Assembly: GCA_049975325.1 (NCBI GenBank)
Contig: JBNGDW010000021.1
Location: 1-21,591 of the forward strand
Length of the DNA: 21,591 bases
Reading direction: 5' to 3'
DNA from: JBNGDW01 sp049975325
Lineage (GTDB): Bacteria > Cloacimonadota > Cloacimonadia > JGIOTU-2 > JBNGDW01
Positions 14,456-21,192 of this stretch are shown here, piece after piece (the first letter of the stretch is position 1; every line of letters begins with the position of its first letter). The position numbers and the translations under genes are program-made. The notes below the pieces were generated by a model. The model had not been told where the DNA came from and did not search any database. It saw only the letters and a program-made list of their open reading frames with translations.

Positions 14456-14474
14456 TTGTCAAAATAATTGACAA
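14456..14474. promoter_or_regulatory. Divergent -35 palindrome between deacetylase and por genes
   Basis: TTGTCAA (14456-14462) and TTGACAA (14468-14474) form a perfect 7-bp inverted repeat with an AATAA spacer. Each arm contains a perfect TTGACA -35 box, one for each direction. Leftward, TTTTAT (14438-14433) is 18 bases away. Rightward, only a weak AATAGT (14493-14498) at 19 bases is seen, and TTGACT (14516-14521) is an alternative for the por operon. Confidence 0.4.
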
Positions 14475-14577
14475 GGATTGGCTCTTAAAAGAAATAGTAC
14501 ACAATACTAAATAAGTTGACTGAGCGGTATTAACAGAAGTTGATTATTTCAGCCGAGCTTTATTATTAGGAGGTAAG

Positions 14578-15126
14578 ATGATAGAAATACGTTTTCATGG
14601 CCGCGGAGGCCAGGGATCTGTCAAAGCATCGCTTGTTTTAGCAGAAGCTGCTTTTCAAGGTGGCAAATATGTGCAAGCCTTTCCAAAATTTGGTGTGGAA
14701 CGGCGAGGCGCTCCTGTTGAAGCATTTACCAGAATTGATGACAAGCCTGTACAGATCCGCTCCCAAATCTATTACCCGGACGCCATAATCGTGCTCGAGC
14801 CTACTTTGATAGACTCTGTAGATGTTACAAGTGGATTAAAAAAGGGTGGATGGATCCTCATCAACACTGATAAAAAGCCTACAGATTATAATTTTGGTGA
14901 TGACTATTCCGTCTATACAGTAAACGCTACAAAGATCGCCGTAGAAAATAATCTTGGTTCCCGAGCGGCTCCGATTGTGAATACTGCAATTGTAGGTGCT
15001 TTTGCAAAGATTACTGAAATGGTGGACATGAAGGATGTAGAAAAAGGTATTGAGTCTTCTATCCCGCGCATGCAGGAGGAAAATAAAAAGGCAGCCTGGC
15101 AAGCTTATAATTCGACTCAAGTATAA
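14578..15126 (+). CDS. porG: 2-oxoacid:ferredoxin oxidoreductase, gamma subunit
   Basis: This 182-residue protein is the gamma subunit (POR catalytic gamma domain) of a four-subunit pyruvate or ketoisovalerate:ferredoxin oxidoreductase. It has the family opening IEIRFHGRGGQGSVKAS (2-18), then KFGVERRGAPVEAFTRI (38-54) and the LEPTLI stretch. This subunit helps bind coenzyme A. The start has a perfect ribosome site AGGAGGT (14568-14574). It is the first gene of the operon in the order gamma-delta-alpha-beta, as in thermophilic bacteria and archaea. A 68-base gap without visible genes precedes porD. Confidence 0.94.
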   Translation: MIEIRFHGRGGQGSVKASLVLAEAAFQGGKYVQAFPKFGVERRGAPVEAFTRIDDKPVQIRSQIYYPDAIIVLEPTLIDSVDVTSGLKKGGWILINTDKKPTDYNFGDDYSVYTVNATKIAVENNLGSRAAPIVNTAIVGAFAKITEMVDMKDVEKGIESSIPRMQEENKKAAWQAYNSTQV

Positions 15127-15194
15127 GCAGCCTCTGGCCTTTCAGGGTAAAATCTGGGTGAAAACATAATGAAAATCGTACGAAAGGATATAAT

Positions 15195-15500
15195 ATGGCT
15201 CTAAAACTGCGAACTGATGGAAAAGAGGTAAAAGTAAGGGGTGCAAAGGATATGCCGCCTATGGCTGCATCCCTTGGGTTGATGATCTGGAATAAAACTG
15301 GCACATGGAGAAATCTTCGGCCAGTGATTGATTATGGAAAGTGTATTTATTGTGGAATTTGCTGGAAATTCTGTCCGGAACCAGCAATAAAGATTATTGA
15401 TGATAAGCCTGTGATTGACTATGACTTCTGTAAAGGCTGTATGATGTGTGCCGAGGAATGCCCCACAGACGCTATTTTAACAGAAGAGGAGGGAAAATGA
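15195..15500 (+). CDS. porD: 2-oxoacid:ferredoxin oxidoreductase, delta subunit (2[4Fe-4S])
   Basis: This 101-residue subunit carries two 4Fe-4S clusters that pass electrons from the catalytic subunits to ferredoxin. Cluster cysteines are C50, C53, C56, C60 and C79, C82, C85, C89, each in the C-x2-C-x2-C-x3-C-P pattern. The preceding NKTGTWRNLRPVID is typical of POR/VOR delta subunits. AAAGGA lies six bases before ATG 15195. Its stop overlaps the porA start (ATGA). Confidence 0.95.
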   Translation: MALKLRTDGKEVKVRGAKDMPPMAASLGLMIWNKTGTWRNLRPVIDYGKCIYCGICWKFCPEPAIKIIDDKPVIDYDFCKGCMMCAEECPTDAILTEEEGK

Positions 15501-16645
15501 AGAAGACAATGATGGGAAATCATGCTGCTTCCTGGGGGGCTCAGCTTGCTCGTGTTCAGGTTATTGCTGCTTATCCTATCACACCACAGACTCTGATTGT
15601 AGAAAAACTTTCCGAAATCGTTGCTGACGGTGAATTAGATGCGAAATTTATTAAAGTAGAATCTGAGCACTCCGCAATGTCCGCCTGTATTGGAGCATCA
15701 GCCACAGGTGTGCGCGCATATACTGCTACCAGTGCACAAGGACTGGCTTTAATGCATGAGATGCTGCACTGGGCAGCATTGGCGAGACTCCCTGTTGTCC
15801 TGGCAAATGTAAATAGGGCAATGGCACCAGGATGGTCTATCTGGACTGACCAGAACGATAGCCTCGCTCAGCGCGATACTGGCATGATGCAAATATTCTG
15901 CTCAAGTTCACAGGAGATCCTGGATTCCACTATCCTTGCCTATAAAGTAGGTGAACAAGTGCTCCTGCCAACCTTGATCAGCTTTGACGCTTTCTTCCTT
16001 TCGCATACTCTGGAAGTGGTGGATATGCCACCCATTGAAGATATAGATAAGTTCCTTCCTCCTTATGATCCGGAATATAAAATGGATACAAAAGATCCCC
16101 GCTCCTTTGGGGCACTTACTGACCAAGACTATTACTATGAATTCCGCTATAAGATGCAGGAGGCAATGGAAGAGGCAAAAGGTATTATCAAAGAGGCTGG
16201 AAAAGAATATGCCGCTCTTACAGGACGATATTATGATATGATACATCCATATCAGTGTGAAGACGCAGAGCTTATACTTGTAACATCAGGAACAATCGCT
16301 GATACTACTAATGTGGCTGTAGATAGATTGCGCGAACAAGGAAAGAAAGTTGGTAACCTAAAAATACGTGTAATACGTCCTTATCCTAAGGAAGATATTA
16401 TAAATACAGTGAAAAATTGCCAAAAAATAGCAGTAATAGACCGTAACATCTCGTGTGGCTATCATGGAATTTTTGCACAGGAATTGAAAGGTGCTCTGTA
16501 TAATGAGAACGATGTGCCTGTATGGAGCTATATTACAGGATTGGGAGGACGGGATGTAAAAGTGGAGGATATTATGGATATTGCTGATCAAACTCTAAAA
16601 AGTGAGAAACCAGAAGATCTGATCTGGAAAGGAATTAAGTTATGA
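15497..16645 (+). CDS. porA: 2-oxoacid:ferredoxin oxidoreductase, alpha subunit
   Basis: This 382-residue subunit carries the pyrimidine-binding half and CoA-side domain. The hallmark YPITPQT is at 26-32, followed by KVESEHSAMSACIGASATG and RAYTATSAQGL. The thiamine-activating glutamate should lie in the VESEHSA stretch. A transketolase C-like domain follows (ELILVTSGTIADTTNVAVDRL). ATG 15497 is chosen because GAGGAGGG precedes it and it gives the family N-terminus; an earlier in-frame ATG at 15446 lies deep inside porD. Whether pyruvate or branched 2-oxoacids are the substrate cannot be decided by eye; pyruvate is the more common choice for this gene order. Confidence 0.95.
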   Translation: MKKTMMGNHAASWGAQLARVQVIAAYPITPQTLIVEKLSEIVADGELDAKFIKVESEHSAMSACIGASATGVRAYTATSAQGLALMHEMLHWAALARLPVVLANVNRAMAPGWSIWTDQNDSLAQRDTGMMQIFCSSSQEILDSTILAYKVGEQVLLPTLISFDAFFLSHTLEVVDMPPIEDIDKFLPPYDPEYKMDTKDPRSFGALTDQDYYYEFRYKMQEAMEEAKGIIKEAGKEYAALTGRYYDMIHPYQCEDAELILVTSGTIADTTNVAVDRLREQGKKVGNLKIRVIRPYPKEDIINTVKNCQKIAVIDRNISCGYHGIFAQELKGALYNENDVPVWSYITGLGGRDVKVEDIMDIADQTLKSEKPEDLIWKGIKL

Positions 16646-17520
16646 AATTATCAATTCCCGAAGAAGAAATAATGAATCCCGGCCACCTTGCATGCCAAGG
16701 ATGTGGCGCCACTATGGCAATGCGCTATACATTAAAGGTCTATGGTAGAGATACTATGCTCACCATTCCTGCATGCTGCTGGGCTGTAATAGATGGGCCT
16801 TTCCCTTATACTGCTGCTGGCGTGCCTATATTTCATACAGCATTTGAAACAGCGGCAATAATGGCATCAGGACTAAAAGCAGGACTTGAGATGCAAGGCA
16901 ATAAATCCACTAATGTGATTGCCTGGGCAGGAGATGGTGGAACATTTGACATCGGCATAGCATCGCTTTCAGGCGCAGCAGAAAGAAATGAGGATATAAC
17001 CTACATCGTTTATGATAACGAAGCATATATGAATACAGGTATCCAGAGAAGTTCTGCAACACCACCTGGAGCATGGACAACAACTACTCCTATCAAACAC
17101 TACAAAAAAGAACCTAAAAAAGATATCATAGCAATTATGGCAGCTCATCGCATTCCTTACGCAGCAACTGCATCTGTCGGCTATCCTGAAGATTTTGTCA
17201 GAAAGCTAAAAAAAGCACGGGATACTAAAGGATTTAAATTTATCCATGTGCTCACCCCCTGTCCTACTGGCTGGAAGTCCGATCCTCGTTATACGGCAAA
17301 ACTAGCAAAGTTAGCTGTACAGACTAATGTCTTTCCTCTTTATGAAGTAGAAAACGGGGTCAACTATAAACAAACTCTAAAAGTAAAAGAAAGAAAGCCT
17401 GTAACTGAATATTTCAAATATCAGGGTAGGTTTAAACATCTTACAGAGGAAGAAGTAGCCTCTATTCAAAAAGAGATTGATGAAAATTATGCCCTCTTGC
17501 AGAAGAGATTAGAGCAGTAA
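16642..17520 (+). CDS. porB: 2-oxoacid:ferredoxin oxidoreductase, beta subunit (TPP-binding)
   Basis: This 292-residue subunit binds thiamine diphosphate and one 4Fe-4S cluster. The TPP motif runs from GDGG (97-100) to DNEAYMNTG (125-133). Cysteines that likely hold the cluster are C18 and C21 (ACQGCGA), C45/C46 and C207 (TPCPTGW). With the alpha subunit it decarboxylates the 2-oxoacid and transfers the acyl group to CoA, reducing ferredoxin; the reaction can run toward carbon fixation. Its ATG overlaps the porA stop. A clear terminator follows 38 bases after the stop and closes the operon. Confidence 0.96.
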   Translation: MKLSIPEEEIMNPGHLACQGCGATMAMRYTLKVYGRDTMLTIPACCWAVIDGPFPYTAAGVPIFHTAFETAAIMASGLKAGLEMQGNKSTNVIAWAGDGGTFDIGIASLSGAAERNEDITYIVYDNEAYMNTGIQRSSATPPGAWTTTTPIKHYKKEPKKDIIAIMAAHRIPYAATASVGYPEDFVRKLKKARDTKGFKFIHVLTPCPTGWKSDPRYTAKLAKLAVQTNVFPLYEVENGVNYKQTLKVKERKPVTEYFKYQGRFKHLTEEEVASIQKEIDENYALLQKRLEQ

Positions 17521-17558
17521 AGCGACACGCTTTTTATAATTTATTGATTCCGACTTAT

Positions 17559-17590
17559 CCGCCAGTTTCGATAGGAGCTGGCGGTTTTTT
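17559..17590 (+). terminator. Rho-independent terminator of the por operon
   Basis: CCGCCAG (17559-17565) pairs perfectly with CTGGCGG (17578-17584). The inner TTTC/GGAG continues the stem with two G-U pairs to an 11-bp hairpin with a GATA loop. Six Ts (17585-17590) follow directly. The outer arms have the same sequence as the dispersed palindrome family. Confidence 0.9.
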
Positions 17591-17691
17591 CTGGCAACTC
17601 ATTACAGAAACCAATGCTTAAAACAATGAATAATGAAAAATTGAAAGATTAAAAAATCTTCTATAGATAATAGAGAAAAGTAAATGAGGAA

Positions 17692-17780
17692 CAAATCACA
17701 AGCACCAATGACCGAAATTCAAAACAGTCAAGTTCCGGAAATGTTTAAGACTTTAGACATTATAATTTGTTTGTGATTTG
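17692..17780. repeat. Inverted repeat CAAATCACAA / TTGTGATTTG
   Basis: CAAATCACAA (17692-17701) and TTGTGATTTG (17771-17780) are perfect 10-bp inverted arms enclosing about 69 bases. The right arm runs on into a TTTGT/ATTTG-rich stretch. This resembles a small non-coding repeat unit; no transposase or target-site duplication is evident. Confidence 0.45.
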
Positions 17781-17797
17781 GAATTTGTTATTTAGAA

Positions 17798-17813
17798 TCC
17801 GCCAGCTGGCGGA
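17798..17813. repeat. Perfect palindrome TCCGCCAGCTGGCGGA
   Basis: A 16-bp sequence identical to its reverse complement, in an AT-rich surround. It shares arms with 5202-5217, with the por terminator and with 18048-18063, and stands directly before the pyrimidine tract. Confidence 0.8.
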
Positions 17814-17819
17814 GAATTG

Positions 17820-17978
17820 TTTCCTGTCTCCTGTTTCCTGCCTCCTTTCCTCCGTTCTCCGTTTTCCGTCCTCCGCTCTCCTTTCCCCCTGTCACATCGT
17901 CACCCGGTCTCTCCATCACCTTTTCTCCCAATCACTTTTTCTCCTGCCTCCCTTCTCCTGTTTCCTGTTCCTTTCCTT
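17820..17978. repeat. Polypyrimidine tract with 7-base period
   Basis: From 17820 to 17889 the plus strand reads as ten consecutive 7-base units: TTTCCTG, TCTCCTG, TTTCCTG, CCTCCTT, TCCTCCG, TTCTCCG, TTTTCCG, TCCTCCG, CTCTCCT, TTCCCCC. Seven of the ten end in G and nearly all other bases are pyrimidines. The tract continues less regularly to about 17978, with TCTCCTG and TTTCCTG units again near its end. It recalls heptanucleotide STRR repeats of cyanobacteria, in style only. Confidence 0.7.
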
Positions 17979-17990
17979 ATGAATTATTGC

Positions 17991-18017
17991 TTGACGCTTT
18001 TAAACACATAACATAAT
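17991..18017 (+). promoter_or_regulatory. Candidate promoter of dinG
   Basis: TTGACG (17991-17996) and CATAAT (18012-18017) each match the consensus at five of six positions, but the spacer is 15 bases, shorter than ideal. A start near 18025 would give a leader of about 53 bases containing the 18048 palindrome directly upstream of the start codon. Confidence 0.4.
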
Positions 18018-18047
18018 TTTGCTAAAAATAATTGGACATATTTTGCA

Positions 18048-18063
18048 TCCGCCGGCTGGCGGA
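18048..18063. repeat. Palindrome TCCGCCGGCTGGCGGA before dinG
   Basis: A second 16-bp copy, differing from the 17798 copy by one base in the centre (G for A), so that the RNA hairpin keeps pairing through a G-U. It ends 14 bases before the dinG ATG. No other good ribosome site is visible, and its GGCGGA is rather far from the ATG to act as one. Confidence 0.75.
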
Positions 18064-18077
18064 CTGAATAGCATACA

Positions 18078-20945
18078 ATGAGAAAAATAGATGACCTAAT
18101 AGCGTCATTGAGCTTTATTGCTGTGGATATAGAGACTACTGGCTTAAGGAATGACACAGATACTATCATTGAAATCTCTGGAGTAAAGTTCAAAGGCGCG
18201 AGTATTACTGATAGTTTTCAATCCTTTATACACATTAATCAGCCCATTCCCGGACATATAAAGGCACTCACACATATTACTGATGATGATCTGGCTGGTG
18301 CCCCTTCACTAAAAATTGTACTGGAAGAATTTCTTGATTTTATCGGGGATGCTCCCCTATGTTTTCATAACGCACGCTTTGATAAAGGATTTATCGATGC
18401 GGCGCTGAATCGCTCATTATTGCCTCCACTTATAAACGAATATTACGATACTCTGGAAATCTCACAGATATTCCTGCCACACATAAGGTCGCATTCACTT
18501 GGTCATCTGAGTAAATATTTTCATCTCACCAACAACGCACCCCATCGGGCAGAGGATGATGCGATTGTCACAGGAAAGCTTTTACTTAAATTAACAGAAT
18601 TTATCTGCCAGCATTTTGATATTGGTCTTCTCAATCTGATGCAAGAAATTAGCAATCAAATACAATCGTTTACCTTGCTCCCCCAATATATTACAACCAT
18701 CAGCAAGTATCTGGTTCGGAGCGTCTTGCAGTATGAGCCAGCAGAATTGCCCTCTGAAGAGTTCTTCCCCCAAACAAACTTTGTTTCAAACATAAAGGAA
18801 AATGAGAAGCCGATTAATACTCTTTCTGCCGATGAGGTACTATCACTTTTCGAGGCACCAGGCCAGATTGCCCAACGATTTCCTGACTATGAATTCCGTC
18901 AGGGACAGATTGATATGGCTGCATATGTGACAAAAGCGTATCAGGAGAATAAGTTTTTGCTTATCGAGGCAGGTACTGGCGTTGGAAAATCACTTGCATA
19001 TCTTATACCATCTATCTTTTATTCAAAACATGCTAACACCCGTATTATTATCTCAACGAATACGAAAAATCTGCAGGAACAACTCTTTTATAAAGATATA
19101 CCTACGATTCAGGAGGTAACAGACCTTTCATTTGCCGCTGCACTTCTTAAAGGCAGAGGCAATTATCTTTGCCTCAGAAAATGGAACGAAGTACTCAGCG
19201 ATATTCAAGGTCATCTTACCGGCTTTGAACAACATCAGCTACTCATGCTTCTTGTATGGGCAAGATATACGCATACTGGAGACATAGAGGAAAATCGCTC
19301 ATTCCGAGCAGAAGGAAATCCTCTCTGGTATAAGATAGCAGCAGATAGTAACTTTTGTCATGGAAGGAAATGCAGTTTCTATAATGAATGCTTTGTGATG
19401 CAGATTAGAAATAAGGCTAACCGTTCTAATCTAGTGATGGTAAACCATGCTCTCATGCTCGCTGATGCAGTAAATGAGAACTCAGTATTAGGAAATTATT
19501 CCAATATTATAATTGACGAGGCACATAACCTCCCACAAGCTGCTGCCACGCATTTTGGCTTTTCATTTAGCCTGTTTGACCTCACTAACCTCACTCGGCA
19601 GTTGCTAACAAGAAAAGAGTATCAATATGGGATTGCAAACAACATTAAAACAGCCGTGATACAAAGCACTCTTGATGATAGGAAGAAAAATTCTTATAAA
19701 GCGCTCATTGATGATATTACTGAACCATTACAGGATATCGAGGAAATCGGCACTAAGCTTTTCACAGCTTTCAACAAAATAGTTATACAAAAGGGAAATT
19801 ATGGTAAATTGCGTTTCCAGAATCTGTCGCTATTCCAGGATATGATATCACTGATTGAGTCCCTTATTGTTTATATAGAAAGGCTCTATCATAAACTTCG
19901 GCAGGTATGTGAAAATTGGTTGCTTGAGAATCCACACAGCCTCCCTTTTTACGATGAAAATCTATCTGACCTTGAAGGCATCCTTAATAAAGCCCATGAG
20001 GTCTGGACAAAGTTACAGCTTATTTTTTTGTCTCCGGATTTTGAAAATTATGCTTTTTGGTTGGAGACCAGAGACCATGAATTCGAAGAAGATGCATACC
20101 CGCATTGCAGTCTTATTTGTGCGCCAATTGAAGTCAATCAGCAGCTTTATGACTTCTTCTGGTCAAGACTTGAAACCGCAATTTTCACCTCAGCTACACT
20201 TGCAATTCGTGGTGAGTATAAATTCTACAAATCACTCACAGGTCTTGATAAATTAGAAGAAGACAGGCTGATGGAGTTTATCGCCTCTTCACCATTCGAT
20301 TATGAAAAGCAAATGCAAGTGATTGTACCGAATTTCCTGCCCAATCCTCAGGATAAATACTTCTTCTCCCAGACAATTGCTCTAATTGATGAGATACTTT
20401 CAACTCATAGGCGTGGCACGCTGGTTCTTTTCACTGCATATAAGGATTTAGATGCGGCATTTAATACGCTTACTAACTCTGCATTGGAAAAAGGAATACT
20501 ATTGCTGGCACAGGGTAAGACAGGCACCCGCACGAATATACTTGATATCTTCCGTAAAGAAAAGAACTCTGTCCTCCTTGGAACCCGCAGCTTCTGGGAA
20601 GGTATAGATGTGCAAGGAGAAGCTCTGGAAATACTTATTATGTATCGCCTCCCCTTCCTCGTCCCAACAGAACCGCTTGTGGAAGCATATATGGAAAAGT
20701 TACAAAAACAAGGCAAAGACTCCTTTCTGCACTATCTTCTACCAATAACGCTCCTTTACTTTAAACAAGGCTTTGGCAGACTCATCCGAAATAGGACAGA
20801 TAAAGGTGTCGTAGTAATCCTTGATAGTAGAATTTTTAAGAAATCTTATGGAAAATATTTTCTTAATACGATACCTGTAAATCCTATAAAAGCCTCTTCA
20901 AATCTTGAGATTACAGACCGCATCACCAGATGGTTTGAAGATTAA
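18078..20945 (+). CDS. dinG: DinG-family ATP-dependent DNA helicase with N-terminal exonuclease domain
   Basis: This 955-residue protein joins two domains. Residues 10-175 form a DEDDh 3'-5' exonuclease like DnaQ epsilon: D17/E19 (VDIETTG), D102 (HNARFDKGF), H156 and D160/D161 (HRAEDDA), all present. Residues about 260-950 form an XPD/DinG-type superfamily 2 helicase with Walker A AGTGVGKS (298-305), DEAH (480-483) and C-terminal QGFGRLIRN. Four cysteines, C365, C427, C432 and C438, fit the Fe-S cluster of E. coli DinG, including its C-x4-C-x5-C spacing. The family unwinds DNA, D-loops or R-loops during repair. The start ATG lacks a good ribosome site; the exonuclease begins soon after, so it is complete. 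No frameshift is seen. Confidence 0.94.
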   Translation: MRKIDDLIASLSFIAVDIETTGLRNDTDTIIEISGVKFKGASITDSFQSFIHINQPIPGHIKALTHITDDDLAGAPSLKIVLEEFLDFIGDAPLCFHNARFDKGFIDAALNRSLLPPLINEYYDTLEISQIFLPHIRSHSLGHLSKYFHLTNNAPHRAEDDAIVTGKLLLKLTEFICQHFDIGLLNLMQEISNQIQSFTLLPQYITTISKYLVRSVLQYEPAELPSEEFFPQTNFVSNIKENEKPINTLSADEVLSLFEAPGQIAQRFPDYEFRQGQIDMAAYVTKAYQENKFLLIEAGTGVGKSLAYLIPSIFYSKHANTRIIISTNTKNLQEQLFYKDIPTIQEVTDLSFAAALLKGRGNYLCLRKWNEVLSDIQGHLTGFEQHQLLMLLVWARYTHTGDIEENRSFRAEGNPLWYKIAADSNFCHGRKCSFYNECFVMQIRNKANRSNLVMVNHALMLADAVNENSVLGNYSNIIIDEAHNLPQAAATHFGFSFSLFDLTNLTRQLLTRKEYQYGIANNIKTAVIQSTLDDRKKNSYKALIDDITEPLQDIEEIGTKLFTAFNKIVIQKGNYGKLRFQNLSLFQDMISLIESLIVYIERLYHKLRQVCENWLLENPHSLPFYDENLSDLEGILNKAHEVWTKLQLIFLSPDFENYAFWLETRDHEFEEDAYPHCSLICAPIEVNQQLYDFFWSRLETAIFTSATLAIRGEYKFYKSLTGLDKLEEDRLMEFIASSPFDYEKQMQVIVPNFLPNPQDKYFFSQTIALIDEILSTHRRGTLVLFTAYKDLDAAFNTLTNSALEKGILLLAQGKTGTRTNILDIFRKEKNSVLLGTRSFWEGIDVQGEALEILIMYRLPFLVPTEPLVEAYMEKLQKQGKDSFLHYLLPITLLYFKQGFGRLIRNRTDKGVVVILDSRIFKKSYGKYFLNTIPVNPIKASSNLEITDRITRWFED

Positions 20946-21030
20946 GAATCTCTCAATATAACCAAAGAATAAATGCAGAATCAGATTGTGTATTTGGGGT
21001 GCTCCAAAACTTCTAAATTCGAAGCCTCAA

Positions 21031-21046
21031 TCTGCCAAGTAGCGGA
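21031..21046. repeat. Degenerate copy of the palindrome downstream of dinG
   Basis: TCTGCCAAGTAGCGGA matches TCCGCCAGCTGGCGGA at 12 of 16 positions in the same length. It may be a decayed family member. Pairing of the arms is imperfect, so chance similarity is possible. Confidence 0.35.
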
Positions 21047-21076
21047 CAAAACTCAAAATCTATTTGAATTTACAGT

Positions 21077-21105
21077 TTTACCATTTGCAATACATTGCTT
21101 ATAAT
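21077..21105 (+). promoter_or_regulatory. Promoter of coaBC
   Basis: TTTACC (21077-21082, four of six) and a perfect TATAAT (21100-21105) are separated by exactly 17 bases. The start would be near 21112, giving a leader of about 81 bases. The spacer contains the inverted repeat GCAAT-AC-ATTGC (21087-21098), which could be an operator. A TTGACA at 21129-21134 has no good -10. Confidence 0.6.
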
Positions 21106-21192
21106 TGTTTTTTTAAAAAAGGCAATATTTGACATCTAAGATCCTACAGATTACTTTTTATTAAATATTTTACACTGATTTACAGAGGCTTT

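Larger units (their letters stand above)
17591..18077. other. Non-coding repeat-rich island between porB and dinG
   Basis: Together with the terminator this makes about 560 bases without a convincing gene. In order it holds an AT-rich stretch, an inverted repeat (17692-17780), a 16-bp perfect palindrome (17798-17813), a pyrimidine-rich heptad tract (17820-17978), a candidate dinG promoter (17991-18017) and a second palindrome (18048-18063). Short open frames at 17767-17982 and 17817-18011 only translate the pyrimidine tract into Ser/Pro/Leu/Phe-rich strings and are not genes. Confidence 0.7.

Noticed and set aside
14402..14504. A longer deacetylase-like protein starting at ATG 14504
   Set aside because: The added 34 residues overlap the divergent promoter palindrome and do not resemble a signal sequence; the basic leader from 14402 is more natural.
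17645..17660. AAGATT-AAAA-AATCTT hairpin after the por terminator
   Set aside because: A 6-bp AT-rich stem in an AT-rich stretch without a T-run is expected by chance.
17767..18011. Two short overlapping open frames of 64-71 codons on the plus strand
   Set aside because: They lie on the pyrimidine tract and translate to Ser/Pro/Leu/Phe-rich low-complexity strings; no ribosome site or family signature is seen.
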